From assembly GCF_013370205.1 (NCBI RefSeq), contig NZ_JABWGV010000002.1, positions 612,749-676,748 of the forward strand: a stretch of 64,000 nucleotides of DNA, in the 5' to 3' direction. Under the pieces are notes generated by a model. The model saw only the letters and a list, made by a program, of their open reading frames with translations, was not told the DNA's origin and made no database searches. The position numbers and the translations under genes were made by a program. Origin of the DNA: Qipengyuania atrilutea. Lineage in GTDB: Bacteria; Pseudomonadota; Alphaproteobacteria; Sphingomonadales; Sphingomonadaceae. Positions 43,105 through 52,196 of the stretch are shown here, one piece after another; position 1 is the first letter of the stretch; the number at the start of each line of letters is the position of its first letter.

Positions 43105-44781
43105 TCAAGCTTCACCCGCGCGGCGCCAGTTGGCGAACTCGTCTCCTGCCAACGCGACGAACGATGCATCGACCTCGGCATCGAATTTACGGTCGAGAAC
43201 GGTATCCACAGTGATGAAATCCGCTTTCGCTTCTGCCGGGGTAAGGGTCAGAAGCGTATAACCCTTCTTGTCCTGATTGCAGTAGGCGACTTCCTCGTTC
43301 GCCGCCTCGATATACCGCCCGATTCCCGGCAGCAGAGAACCGTAGGAAGGACTGGTGATCGCCGTGCAGCCTAGTTCGAGCGCGACCAGTTCCCCTGCGT
43401 CGTCGAACAGGTTGTTGGCCCATCCGGCGTGACTGTCTCCTGCAAGCACGATCGGTTTCGATGCGCTGGCTCCGAAAGCCTCGTACAAGCGCTTGCGTGC
43501 GCCCGGGTAGCCATCCCAGGCGTCCAGATTGAACGGCACTCCTGCTTCGTAGGCAAGCTGCGCATCGCGCAGCCTTCCTTCGTAACCGGATGGAAGCTGC
43601 GCGAGCATCTGCGCGTAGCGCGCCTCCCCCATCTGCCGTCTTAGCTGCGGTCCGGAGACTTTCGCCATTACGACCTGATTGGCAACGATTTGCCATGGTT
43701 TGCCGGCTTCGGTGGAGGTCCGGAGAGTCTCGCGCAGCCAGTCACGCTGCCGGCTTCCGATCAGTTCGCGCTTCTCGTCGGACAATGCGGTCAGCAAACG
43801 TGCGTAGGCATTGGCGTCACTTGGGTCGCCTGCGAACTCCAGTTGCTTGTCGCGAACGAGCAGTCTGGTTTCCAGCATGGCGAGGGTCAGAAGGTCGCCG
43901 AATTCGAAGCTTCGGTAGATTTCGCTGGCAGCGCGGCCGGGTTTCGGATCGCGGATCGGCATCCATTCGAAATAGGCCTGCATGGCGGCTGCCTTGCGCT
44001 GCTCCCAGTCCCCTTCGCTTTCCGGCTGGTGATTTTCCGCACCGCCGATCCAGCCGTCGTTGGTAACCTCGTGGTCGTCCCATACACAGATGAAGGCTGC
44101 GCGGGCGTGCGCGGCCTGCATGTCGGGATCGCTTTTTACCTGGGCATGCCGCCGCCGGTAATCTTCGAGCGTGACGGTTTCGTGGAGCGGATCGGGCAGA
44201 CGGTTCAATCTTTGGCCGATGTCGGCCCCGTAGCCATCGGCGCCGTATTCGTAGATGTAGTCGCCAAGCATCAGAACCGCGTCGAGCCGCTCGCTCTGCG
44301 CCATATGCGCGTATGCGTTGAAATAGCCGCCCGGATATAATTGGCACGATGCAACGGCGAGCACGACGTTGTCCGTTGCGCCGACTGGAAGCGTGCGGAA
44401 CCTTCCCTCCGGAGACCGTGTCCCATCGGGTCCCGTGAAGTAATAACGGTATTCGCGTCCCGGTTCGAGACCGTCTACCTCGACCTTTACCGTATGGTCC
44501 GCCGCTGTGCGAGCAAGTGCCGTACCGCTTGCGGTTGGGCTTCCTGCCGCACCGGAAACGACGAACCACCGCAGGGGAACATCTCCGGCACCGGCTTCTT
44601 CCACGCTGGCACGGGTCCAGAGCAGGGCACCGTCCGGAGCGGGATCGCCGCTCGCAACACCGTGTGCGAAGCGTACGGCAGCGTTCGCTTCGGGAATTGT
44701 GGTGCAACCCGGCAATGCCGCGGCGCCGGACGAACCGAACAGACCCAGGACACCGCGCCGGTTGATTTTCGCCGATTGCAT
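43105..44781 (-). CDS. phoD: PhoD-family alkaline phosphatase, Tat-exported
   Basis: A protein of 558 residues. The N-terminus 'NRRGVLGLFGSSGAAALPGC' is a twin-arginine signal with a lipobox-like LPGC. The Ca/Fe-dependent PhoD core is clear: 'GVASGDPAPDGALLWTRAS', 'VASCQLYPGGYFNAYAHMA', 'LMLGDYIYEYGADGYG', 'FICVWDDHEVTNDGWIGGAE', 'ETLRTSTEAGKPWQIVANQV', 'PIVLAGDSHAGWANNLFDDA' and 'CTAITSPSYGS'. The length is typical. It hydrolyses phosphomonoesters or diesters outside the membrane. The 13-bp gap to the upstream TonB receptor indicates one transcript. A 6-bp hairpin at 43063-43077 downstream is a weak terminator candidate. Confidence 0.95.
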   Translation of the reverse strand: MQSAKINRRGVLGLFGSSGAAALPGCTTIPEANAAVRFAHGVASGDPAPDGALLWTRASVEEAGAGDVPLRWFVVSGAAGSPTASGTALARTAADHTVKVEVDGLEPGREYRYYFTGPDGTRSPEGRFRTLPVGATDNVVLAVASCQLYPGGYFNAYAHMAQSERLDAVLMLGDYIYEYGADGYGADIGQRLNRLPDPLHETVTLEDYRRRHAQVKSDPDMQAAHARAAFICVWDDHEVTNDGWIGGAENHQPESEGDWEQRKAAAMQAYFEWMPIRDPKPGRAASEIYRSFEFGDLLTLAMLETRLLVRDKQLEFAGDPSDANAYARLLTALSDEKRELIGSRQRDWLRETLRTSTEAGKPWQIVANQVVMAKVSGPQLRRQMGEARYAQMLAQLPSGYEGRLRDAQLAYEAGVPFNLDAWDGYPGARKRLYEAFGASASKPIVLAGDSHAGWANNLFDDAGELVALELGCTAITSPSYGSLLPGIGRYIEAANEEVAYCNQDKKGYTLLTLTPAEAKADFITVDTVLDRKFDAEVDASFVALAGDEFANWRRAGEA

Positions 44782-44794
44782 TCCGTCTACTCCC

Positions 44795-47143
44795 TTATCC
44801 GCCTACCCGCGCGGTCAGTTGGATACCATAGAGGCGAGGTTCGGCAGGGATGAACGTCGGGATGCCGAACGCGCCGCCGGTATTGCCCGCATCGAGCAGA
44901 TATTCCTCGTCGAAGGCATTGCGAATGAAGCCGGCAATTTCGAACCTTTCGTCGGCAAAGCTAACGCCTGCACGCGCATTTACCAGGAAGACGTCATCTT
45001 GGCTCAGGAGCTCGCTGTTTGGCAACTCGAAGAAGAGCTTGCTCCGGTATGTGAAAGACGGCGTCGCGAAGAAGCGCATACCACTGGCAACAGGTGCATC
45101 GATCGTGATGCCGCCGGAAGCCTGGTATTTCGGCTGCAGCCGGAAGCGCGCGCCCGAGAACGCGCCGGAAAACGCTTCGTCCTCATCGATCTTCGCGTCG
45201 ATGTAGGCACCGTTCAGAAACAGTCCGAGCCAAGGAGCGAGATCGGCGGTTATCTCCGCCTCTGCGCCCAGATTGCTGGCCGAACCGGCGCTTTCCGTGC
45301 GCGAGGTTCCGTCCGACTGCACGACGCTGACCTGGAAGCCGTCATACTGCTGGTAGAACACGCTCAGCGAACCGCCGAACATGCCAGTCTGGCCTTTGAC
45401 GCCGCCCTCGTAGTTCCAGACAGTTTCTTCGGGCACGATCTGCGTGGGTGCGCCGAGTACCTGTGCGGCAGCAATCTGGACGACCGGAGAGCGGCGCCCT
45501 TTGGAAACCGTACCGTAGAGGTTTATCTCCGGCGTCAGGCGATACAAGGCATTGAAGCGGGGCAGGACCGCAGAGAAGCTTTGCTCATCTTCGAAAGCTT
45601 CACCGCCCGTGTCCACCTGCCCCGGAATGAGCGGCGAGCCCGTAATGACGGATGCCGGTACGTCGGCAAAGAAGGCAGAGCGCCGCTCTTCGATAAGCAA
45701 GCGAACACCCGCGGTGAGTTCGATCGCATCTGCGGGAATGGCGGTAACGTCGGCAAAGATGGAATAACTGTCGTTTCGCCCCCGGTTCTCGAACACGGAG
45801 GTGTAGGGGATCGCGGTGGCCGCGCCGCCCGTCAGGAGTTCGGTAACGCCGCTCGCCGGTACGCTGCCGTCGGGCGCGACGCACGGAATGCCAGGGATAA
45901 GCGGACTGGGCGTCGCAAGGCTGGTCAGGCACTGAAGGAACAGGCCCTCCTCGGTCGAGAAAGGCACGTTCTGGACCCCGTCCTCACGAAAGAAGTTCCA
46001 GCCGAAGGCAGCACGCCACGCGGGATCGACATAGGTGAACCGGCCCTCATGGCTGGCCTGCCAGCCTTCCGCGATCTCGGCGAATTCCAGGAACGGTGCC
46101 GCCGATCCGTCAGCATCGAACACCTCTGCGCTGTCGAACTCCCGGTAGCCGTTTACCGTGGTGAAAGTGAAGCTTTCTCCGAACTGATGCTCGATAGTCA
46201 GATTGGCGTCATACACGTCGCGATCGAGGCCGAGCTGGTCGTCGCCCAAGGCTTGAGCGGAGAAGGGCGAGCCGCCAAGATTGGCAGGCTCGAAAGCGTT
46301 GTCGGAGCCTCCCGGCGCACCGGCGAACGCGGGTAATCTTCCCGAGATGAACGGAGTGCCGCCATTCCGCTGCCGGTCGTAGGTGCCGACGAGATCGACC
46401 AATGTCTGGTCCGTCGGACGCCAGCGCAGTGAAACCCGCGTACCCAGCTGATCCTGTGAGTAGAGGTCCTCTTCCTGGCGCTCCGCAAGATTTCGGACAT
46501 AACCGTCGCGGGTACGCCATTCGGCTGCCACGCGGATGCCGAAAGTATCGGATCCCGCGTTTACGAAGCCCGATAACAGGGTCTGATCGAAATTGCCGTA
46601 GCCGCCGGTTACTTCCGCAGCAAAGCCGGGCCGGGGCTTGGCGGATACAAGGCTGATCGCTCCCACTGCCGAGGCCGTTCCGAACAAGGTTGCCTGCGGC
46701 CCCTTGATGACCTCGACCCGTTCGAGGTCGTAGATTGCCTGATAGCTGCCACGCGACCGGGATATGTCGACCCCGTTGTAATAGAGGGTAACGCGGGGTC
46801 CCTGTTGCGCGGAACCGGAATCGCTGGTCACGCCCCGGATAACGATACCCGGGTTGTTGGCGCTTTGCTCCTGTATGTTCAGGCCGGGCACGTAGCTCGA
46901 CAGCTCGTCGAGATCGGTTACGCCCAGTTCCTCGATCTGTGCGCCGCTGACAGCGGAGATGGTAATGGGAACGTCTGTCTCAACCTGCTCGAGCTTCTGT
47001 GCCGTGACGATGATCACATCGCCCAGCGCCGCCGGCTCTTCGCTCGTAGAGGGCTGGGCTGACGATTGCGCGTACAAGGCGCTGAGAGGAAGGAAGGAAA
47101 CCGCACTAAGCAAAGCGAAGCGACCGAACGATTGAAGGCGCAT
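44795..47143 (-). CDS. TonB-dependent receptor, phosphorus-starvation cluster
   Basis: A protein of 782 residues with a signal peptide ('LLSAVSFLPLSALYAQS') and a TonB-box-like start 'GDVIIVTAQKLEQVETDVPI'. The plug ('ITISAVSGAQIEELGVTDLD', 'YNGVDISRSRGSYQAIYDLE', 'VEVIKGPQATLFG') and a long beta-barrel ending 'PRLYGIQLTARV' are complete. Its direct downstream partner is phoD and its promoter region carries Pho-box-like repeats, so the likely cargo is a phosphorus compound such as an organophosphate or nucleotide; this is context-based inference. Confidence 0.9.
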   Translation of the reverse strand: MRLQSFGRFALLSAVSFLPLSALYAQSSAQPSTSEEPAALGDVIIVTAQKLEQVETDVPITISAVSGAQIEELGVTDLDELSSYVPGLNIQEQSANNPGIVIRGVTSDSGSAQQGPRVTLYYNGVDISRSRGSYQAIYDLERVEVIKGPQATLFGTASAVGAISLVSAKPRPGFAAEVTGGYGNFDQTLLSGFVNAGSDTFGIRVAAEWRTRDGYVRNLAERQEEDLYSQDQLGTRVSLRWRPTDQTLVDLVGTYDRQRNGGTPFISGRLPAFAGAPGGSDNAFEPANLGGSPFSAQALGDDQLGLDRDVYDANLTIEHQFGESFTFTTVNGYREFDSAEVFDADGSAAPFLEFAEIAEGWQASHEGRFTYVDPAWRAAFGWNFFREDGVQNVPFSTEEGLFLQCLTSLATPSPLIPGIPCVAPDGSVPASGVTELLTGGAATAIPYTSVFENRGRNDSYSIFADVTAIPADAIELTAGVRLLIEERRSAFFADVPASVITGSPLIPGQVDTGGEAFEDEQSFSAVLPRFNALYRLTPEINLYGTVSKGRRSPVVQIAAAQVLGAPTQIVPEETVWNYEGGVKGQTGMFGGSLSVFYQQYDGFQVSVVQSDGTSRTESAGSASNLGAEAEITADLAPWLGLFLNGAYIDAKIDEDEAFSGAFSGARFRLQPKYQASGGITIDAPVASGMRFFATPSFTYRSKLFFELPNSELLSQDDVFLVNARAGVSFADERFEIAGFIRNAFDEEYLLDAGNTGGAFGIPTFIPAEPRLYGIQLTARVGG

Positions 47144-47185
47144 AAAAGACCCCGAATGAGTTGAGTTTGAGCGCCTCTAACAAGC

Positions 47186-47218
47186 AACCAAGACAGCGAA
47201 GCGACAGTTCGAAGACAG
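47186..47218 (-). promoter_or_regulatory. Three-unit Pho box (PhoB site) upstream of the TonB receptor-phoD operon
   Basis: GACAG occurs at 47192, 47203 and 47214, that is CTGTC on the minus strand repeated three times at exactly 11-bp steps (units CTGTCTTCGAA, CTGTCGCTTCG, CTGTCTTGGTT). PhoB binds 11-bp direct repeats of CTGTCAT type. The site lies about 45-75 bp upstream of the TonB receptor ATG, as expected for an activator at -35 distance. Confidence 0.75.
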
Positions 47219-47384
47219 CTAGATGAAAAGCCGCCGTGGGGTGCATATTTCCGGATTGAGGAGGCCGTCCGAAACACTGGTTGTTTGCCTAGCAACCGCC
47301 TCTTGGGGACACACTGGCGACAGATCGGTTCGCTAGCGTTTCCCCGCTGCAGCCCCTAGGCGTCGAGAGAAGAAGGAGAGCATC

Positions 47385-48425
47385 ATGGATTACGTCACGC
47401 TGGGCCGCTCGGGTCTCAAGGTCTCGCCGCTTTGTCTCGGCTGCATGAGTTACGGCGACACTACTCGCGGCTGGCATGGCGACTGGGTACTGGGCGAGGA
47501 CGAGGCGCGTCCCTTCATCCGCCAGGCGGTGGAGGCAGGGATCAACTTCTTCGACACCGCCAACATGTATTCGGGCGGATCGTCCGAGGAGGTAATCGGG
47601 CGTCTGCTTCCCGAGTTCGCGCACCGTGACGAACTGGTCGTTGCGACCAAGGCGTTCCTTCCCTGGCGCCAAGCCCCCAACGCGGGCGGGCTTTCGCGCA
47701 AGAGCCTGATGCAGGCGATCGACGACAGTCTGAAACGTCTGAACATGGACTACGTCGATCTCTACCAGATCCACCGATGGGACACCGCGACGCCTATCGA
47801 GGAAACGATGGAAGCGCTCCACGACATCGTGAAGGGGGGCAAGGCGCGCTATATCGGGGCATCCAGCATGTACGCCTGGCAGTTCGCCAAGGCTCAGGAA
47901 GCTGCGCGCGCCAACGGCTGGACCCGCTTCATATCGATGCAGAACCACGTCAATCTATTGTACCGCGAAGAGGAACGCGAGATGATCCCGCTCTGCGCGG
48001 ATCAGGGGGTGGGGCTGATTCCGTGGAGCCCCCTCGCGCGGGGCAGGCTGGCGCGATCTCACGACGAAAGCACCGTGCGCAGCGAGACGGACCGGTTCGG
48101 AAAGCTCCTTTATCGCCAGCACGAAGAGGCCGATCGAGCGGTCATCGAAGCGGTCGGGGAAATCGCTGCTGCCCGCGGCGTCGAGCGTGCGACGGTCGCG
48201 CTAGCGTGGCATTACTCCAAGCCCGAAACGGTCGCTCCCATCGTCGGTGCCACCAAGCCCGGCCATATCGCCGCTGCCGTAGAGGCCACCAGATTGGAAC
48301 TGACCAGCGAAGAGATTGCGAAGCTCGAGAAGCCCTACTTGCCCAAATGGCCGGTCGGCGTGGAAAGCACGGCTTCGGACGATCTTTCGCTGACGGTGCG
48401 AAAGAGTGTCCGCGGACATGATTAG
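47385..48425 (+). CDS. Aldo/keto reductase
   Basis: A cytosolic NADPH-dependent oxidoreductase of 346 residues. The catalytic tetrad is visible: Asp and Tyr in 'FFDTANMYSGGSSEEVIG', Lys in 'LVVATKAFLPW', His in 'DLYQIHRWD'. Cofactor-binding segments: 'IPWSPLARGRLAR' and 'VAPIVGATKPGHIAAAVEAT'. The fold is a TIM barrel of the AKR11/AKR13-like group. The start ATG follows AAGGAGAGCATC. The substrate is unknown. Confidence 0.93.
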   Translation: MDYVTLGRSGLKVSPLCLGCMSYGDTTRGWHGDWVLGEDEARPFIRQAVEAGINFFDTANMYSGGSSEEVIGRLLPEFAHRDELVVATKAFLPWRQAPNAGGLSRKSLMQAIDDSLKRLNMDYVDLYQIHRWDTATPIEETMEALHDIVKGGKARYIGASSMYAWQFAKAQEAARANGWTRFISMQNHVNLLYREEEREMIPLCADQGVGLIPWSPLARGRLARSHDESTVRSETDRFGKLLYRQHEEADRAVIEAVGEIAAARGVERATVALAWHYSKPETVAPIVGATKPGHIAAAVEATRLELTSEEIAKLEKPYLPKWPVGVESTASDDLSLTVRKSVRGHD

Positions 48426-48499
48426 GCGCGCAGGTTTCGTCGACGATACGATATCGTCCTGGCGAACAACTGCGAGCGCAAGATTGTACGGTACCTCCC

Positions 48500-48781
48500 T
48501 TACTCGTCGTCACTGTCGAACAGCGCCCGTAACTCGTCTTTCGCCTGCTCGAGCTTGTCTCGTTCGTCGTCCGAAAGGTTGTCGCCTGCCCGGTTGATAT
48601 AAAAAGTCAGCATGCTCATTGCCGACTGCAGCGGACTGCCCTTCCGGCGTGAACTCTTTTCGGCTGAACGCTTGAGCGATCGCGCAATCTCATGCGGATC
48701 GTCCTTGGTGAAAACTTCTTCCTCCAGATCAAGAGAGTCGGAATTTTCGGTAACGTCCCGCGACCATTTATCTTTCGTCAT
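48500..48781 (-). CDS. DUF3175 protein
   Basis: A protein of 93 residues from ATG at complement 48779-48781 (MTKDKWSRDVTENSDSLDLE). The pattern 'VTENSDSLDLEEEVFTKDDP', 'EIARSLKRSAEKSSRRKGSP' and 'QSAMSMLTFYINRAGDNL' matches the DUF3175 family of small cytosolic proteins of unknown role, often with high expression under stress. It ends in acidic 'ALFDSDDE'. Not coupled to any neighbour. Confidence 0.82.
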   Translation of the reverse strand: MTKDKWSRDVTENSDSLDLEEEVFTKDDPHEIARSLKRSAEKSSRRKGSPLQSAMSMLTFYINRAGDNLSDDERDKLEQAKDELRALFDSDDE

Positions 48782-48928
48782 CGGAAATCTCCGTAAAAAC
48801 AGCAACGATGAGGGGTTAGGGTAAACCAGGGGTAGAGAAGCAATTAAGGAAGCATCCGTTCGGAATGCCGCGCGCATTGCGCCATAATCTTCTTACCGTC
48901 TGCTTCTCGCACTCGCTCGACCAATTGG

Positions 48929-49222
48929 TCAGTTGCCGTGTTCGCGGCGGGTTTCCCAACCCTTCTTCGCGGCCTCGGAACGCTTCTCGTGGCTCTGGCT
49001 CGAACCGCTCTTGTGGCCGCCCATGCGCGAAGATTCTTGCGATTTCTTGTGTCCGCGTCCGGAACCGCATTTGTTGCCGCCACCCGATTCCTTATTGACG
49101 GTCGCCCACGCGCGGCGTTCCGCCTCGTCCTCGCTCACTCCGCGATCTTCATACCCTTTTTCGATATGCTCTGCCTTGCGCTTCTGCTTGTCGGTGTAGC
49201 TGCTCTTGTCGCCCTTGCTCAT
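48929..49222 (-). CDS. Small basic, Gly/Ser-rich protein annotated in relatives as plasmid-stabilisation protein
   Basis: A protein of 97 residues. The first half 'SYTDKQKRKAEHIEKGYEDRGVSEDEAERRAWATVNKESGGG' is the conserved segment of a family often labelled plasmid stabilisation protein, for which no toxin partner is seen here. The second half is a Lys/Ser/Gly-rich, disordered tail with KKSQESS and 'AAKKGWETRREHGN'. Such proteins may bind DNA or act in desiccation/stress tolerance; the old label is not evidence of plasmid origin. Confidence 0.7.
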   Translation of the reverse strand: MSKGDKSSYTDKQKRKAEHIEKGYEDRGVSEDEAERRAWATVNKESGGGNKCGSGRGHKKSQESSRMGGHKSGSSQSHEKRSEAAKKGWETRREHGN

Positions 49223-49451
49223 CTTCCGAACCTTTCTTCGACGTTTTAAAATGTCGATCGGTAAGCCGAATCTTACAGGTAAGGACGTCCCTTTGCTTTG
49301 ATCTTTATTACAAGTTCAGGCCGGTGGGGCAGGGAGGCGACTTTACTACACTTGCCCGTTCCATCTTAGACTAGTCGTTGCGATCTAGTGCGAACCCCAC
49401 CTCTCTTTTTCCAGTATCGAGAAAAACTCCGCGGACAAATCGGTGTTGCAA

Positions 49452-49467
49452 TTGCGAATGACTTGCA
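49452..49467 (+). promoter_or_regulatory. Fur/Irr-like box upstream of the siderophore receptor
   Basis: TTGCGAATGACTTGCA at 49452-49467 is a near-palindrome (arms TGCGA and TTGCA, one mismatch) of the alphaproteobacterial TGC-A-T...T-GCA Fur type. It lies about 36 bp before the chosen TTG start of the TonB-dependent siderophore receptor, so iron-controlled transcription is likely. Confidence 0.5.
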
Positions 49468-49503
49468 TTAGCGGGCGGTCAGATTGTGTTCAGGGAGCTA
49501 GAT

Positions 49504-51618
49504 TTGAAACCGATATTTCTTGTGACGACGGCTTCGTTCGCGTTGATTTTCGCATCGCCCGCTTTGGCGCAGGATCGTTCAGCCCAGACCGGCGATCCTG
49601 AAGACGAAGTGGACGAGCAGACGATTGTTGTCACCGGTGCGCTCACGGATTTCGGGGCGACGAAATCCGACACGCCGATCATCGAGACCGCTCGTTCCAT
49701 TTCGATCGAAACCGAGCAGGATTTCGAGGAGAAGGGCGCTCAGTCGCTGGACGATGCGCTGACCTATTCGGCAGGCGTGACGGCCGAACCCTTCGGCTTC
49801 TCCACCCGCGGCGATTTCGCGCAGGTGCGCGGTCTCGATGCGCCGGAATATCGCGACAATCTCCAGTACCTTTTCGGGTTCTACAATACGACGCGGCAGG
49901 ATATCTATACGCTGGAGCAGGTGGAGGTGCTGAAAGGTCCTGCTTCCGTTCTTTACGGTGCGGGTTCCCCGGGCGGGATCATCAATGTGGTAACCAAGCG
50001 GCCGCATGGCATGACCGAGGGCGAAGTGCGCCTCGAATATGGCAGCTTCGATCGCAAGCAGATCGCGACCGACATCAATATCGCGATCCCCGGCGCGGAA
50101 GACCAGGCGCAATTGCGCTTCGTGGGCATCCTACGCGATTCCGATACGCAAATCGAACAGGTGAACGACGACAAGCTCGTCATCGCGCCCGCGGTTACCC
50201 TGCGCCCTGCGACGGGCACCGAGGTGACGATCCTGGCCAATTATTCGGAGCAGCGTTCGGACACCGCGCATCAGTTCCTGCCGGTAACCGGGACGCTCTT
50301 CCCGTCGGCCAGCGGGCAGGAAATCGACCCCTACGAATATCACGGCGCCCCCGGCTTCAACGCCTACGATACCGAGAGCCTCGCGCTTACGCTGATCATG
50401 GAACAGCAGTTCAGCGAGACGTTTTCGTTCGAAGCGGTCGGCCGCTACGTCGATTCGCAGGCCGACTATCGCCAGGCCTGGATCGCCTTCCAGGGCAATG
50501 GCGTGCCGCGGATCGACGAGAACGGCGACGGCGCGTGGACCTACTACCTTGCCGACAACCGCAGCGAACAACTCGCGATCGACGCGCGCCTGCGCGGCGA
50601 ATTCTCCACCGGGCCGATCGAACACGAATTGCTCGTCGGCGTGCAGCGGCAGGATGTGTTTACCGATTCCGACACCGCCTATCTGTTCGCCGCCGGCACA
50701 TTGAACGCCTTCGATCCGCATTATGACAATGTGCTCAGCGTAGAGGAGGTTCGGCAGTTCCAGGGCAATGGTCCGCGCAATTACGTCGATTCGACCGGGT
50801 TCTACATTTCGGACCAGATGAGCTGGGGTTCGCTGGTCGCCGCTGCGGGCGTAAGGTTCGACGACGTCGAAAACCGGGTTCAAAACGGTATTACGCAAAA
50901 GGATGACGCCACCAGTCTCAGCTTCGGTCTGCTCTGGCGTGGTCCCGCAGGCCTTTCTCCTTACGTGAGCTACGCCGAGAGTTTCGAGCCGGTGGTCGGC
51001 ATCGACACTATTACCAACCAGCAATTGCTGCCGCAAGAAGGACGCCAGTACGAGGCAGGCATCAAGTGGCAGCCTACCGGGGTCAATGCACTCGTCACGC
51101 TGTCGGCATTCGATATCGAAGTGTCCAACCTTCCCAATCCCAACTCACTCGTCGGCGGCAACAGTCAGCAGGAAGGCGTCTCGAAAGTCCAGGGATTTGA
51201 AGTCGAGGGCAATGCCTTAATCGGCGGCCTTCGGCTCGACGGCAATGTGAGCTACCTAGATGCGGAGGATCCGAGTGGCTTCGCGCTGACCTCGATCGCC
51301 GACTGGCAGGCTTCGCTGTTCGCGCTGTACAACTTCCAGGGCATGCTCGACGGACTCAGTCTCGGCGGGGGCGTCCGCTATGTCGGCGGCAATGAGAGCA
51401 ATGGGTTTTCGGCGATCGACGGCAGCCTGCTGACCTATCGTGTCGACGGGCGAACGGTGGGCGACCTGTCGCTCGGCTACGACTTCGACCGGTTCGAGTT
51501 CAGGCTGACCGCGCGCAACGTCACCAACGAAGAATATTACGCCGTTTGCCTTGTTCGTGGGGACTGCTTTCCGGGCGAGAAGCGCAGCATCAACGGTTCG
51601 CTGACCGTCAACTTCTGA
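49504..51618 (+). CDS. TonB-dependent siderophore receptor (FhuA/FpvA type)
   Basis: A protein of about 704 residues. I choose TTG at 49504 (reads LKPIFLVTTASFALIFASPA then LAQ), because CAGGGAG sits 6-7 bases before it and it gives a clean signal peptide; a GTG at 49486 adds six residues. Features: 'EVDEQTIVVTGALTDFGATK' TonB region, plug 'ISIETEQDFEEKGAQSLDDA', 'FAQVRGLDAPEYRDNLQYLF', 'LEQVEVLKGPASVLYGAGSP', then a barrel ending 'NEEYYAVCLVRGDCFPGEKR' and SINGSLTVNF, the canonical siderophore-receptor end. First gene of a three-gene iron operon; cargo unknown. Confidence 0.93.
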   Translation: MKPIFLVTTASFALIFASPALAQDRSAQTGDPEDEVDEQTIVVTGALTDFGATKSDTPIIETARSISIETEQDFEEKGAQSLDDALTYSAGVTAEPFGFSTRGDFAQVRGLDAPEYRDNLQYLFGFYNTTRQDIYTLEQVEVLKGPASVLYGAGSPGGIINVVTKRPHGMTEGEVRLEYGSFDRKQIATDINIAIPGAEDQAQLRFVGILRDSDTQIEQVNDDKLVIAPAVTLRPATGTEVTILANYSEQRSDTAHQFLPVTGTLFPSASGQEIDPYEYHGAPGFNAYDTESLALTLIMEQQFSETFSFEAVGRYVDSQADYRQAWIAFQGNGVPRIDENGDGAWTYYLADNRSEQLAIDARLRGEFSTGPIEHELLVGVQRQDVFTDSDTAYLFAAGTLNAFDPHYDNVLSVEEVRQFQGNGPRNYVDSTGFYISDQMSWGSLVAAAGVRFDDVENRVQNGITQKDDATSLSFGLLWRGPAGLSPYVSYAESFEPVVGIDTITNQQLLPQEGRQYEAGIKWQPTGVNALVTLSAFDIEVSNLPNPNSLVGGNSQQEGVSKVQGFEVEGNALIGGLRLDGNVSYLDAEDPSGFALTSIADWQASLFALYNFQGMLDGLSLGGGVRYVGGNESNGFSAIDGSLLTYRVDGRTVGDLSLGYDFDRFEFRLTARNVTNEEYYAVCLVRGDCFPGEKRSINGSLTVNF

Positions 51619-52196
51619 TGGAAGGCGGCGCTCTGATCTGGGTGGCAGCCACCTTGGCTATCGGCGGCGTGGCCTTGCTCCGGTTTTCCTGGAGCAAACC
51701 TCATCGCTCGACCGCGCTAAATATGGGCGGCTGGGCGGTATTGGTGGCTGCGTTGGCGGTGGGAGACGAGACCGCAGGCGAATGGGGCGTGGCAGTGACG
51801 GTCCTTGTGGCCACTGGCGCAGCCTTCGCCGTGCTGTTCGTCGCGGCTCGCACGCCCGCACGAAAGGCTCGGGCCAAAACGATCAGGACGAGCCACCGGG
51901 GGAGTAGCGAGGTGGATTCACCGGTACGATCCGGGTTGCTGACATTCGCGATAGCCGGGCCTCTGGCACTCGCCGCGAGCGTGCTGCTGGCGCTTGCCGT
52001 GCGCGCACTGATCATCGGCGCCGGGGGCGCGGAAGCCGACGGCAATGTCGCCGTTCTGGCTACGGTCCCAATCGCGTGGCCGATACTATCCTTCGCACTG
52101 CTGATGATGTCGCATCGCGGTACACAGTTCGCCTGGGTACTCGGTGTAGCGGCTGTCTCGGCACCTTTCCTGCTGTTACAAGGGGGCACGGTATGA
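51618..52196 (+). CDS. Small membrane protein of the siderophore-receptor operon
   Basis: A protein of 192 residues starting at ATG 51618, overlapping the receptor stop by one base (TGATG). It has about five hydrophobic segments ('LIWVAATLAIGGVALLRFSW', 'MGGWAVLVAALAVG', 'VAVTVLVATGAAFAVLFVAA', 'TFAIAGPLALAASVLLALAV', 'IAWPILSFALLMM'). I do not recognise it by name. In sphingomonad iron operons a membrane protein of this kind often stands between the receptor and a PepSY reductase. Its stop overlaps the PepSY start (ATGA). Confidence 0.75.
   Translation: MEGGALIWVAATLAIGGVALLRFSWSKPHRSTALNMGGWAVLVAALAVGDETAGEWGVAVTVLVATGAAFAVLFVAARTPARKARAKTIRTSHRGSSEVDSPVRSGLLTFAIAGPLALAASVLLALAVRALIIGAGGAEADGNVAVLATVPIAWPILSFALLMMSHRGTQFAWVLGVAAVSAPFLLLQGGTV

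Noticed and set aside
44507..46336. Plus-strand open frame of 609 residues opposite phoD and the TonB receptor
   Set aside because: Antisense shadow with no domain; real genes on the other strand are complete.
48929..49222. Plasmid origin suggested by the plasmid-stabilisation label
   Set aside because: Only a family nickname; neighbours are chromosomal and no replication or partition genes are near.
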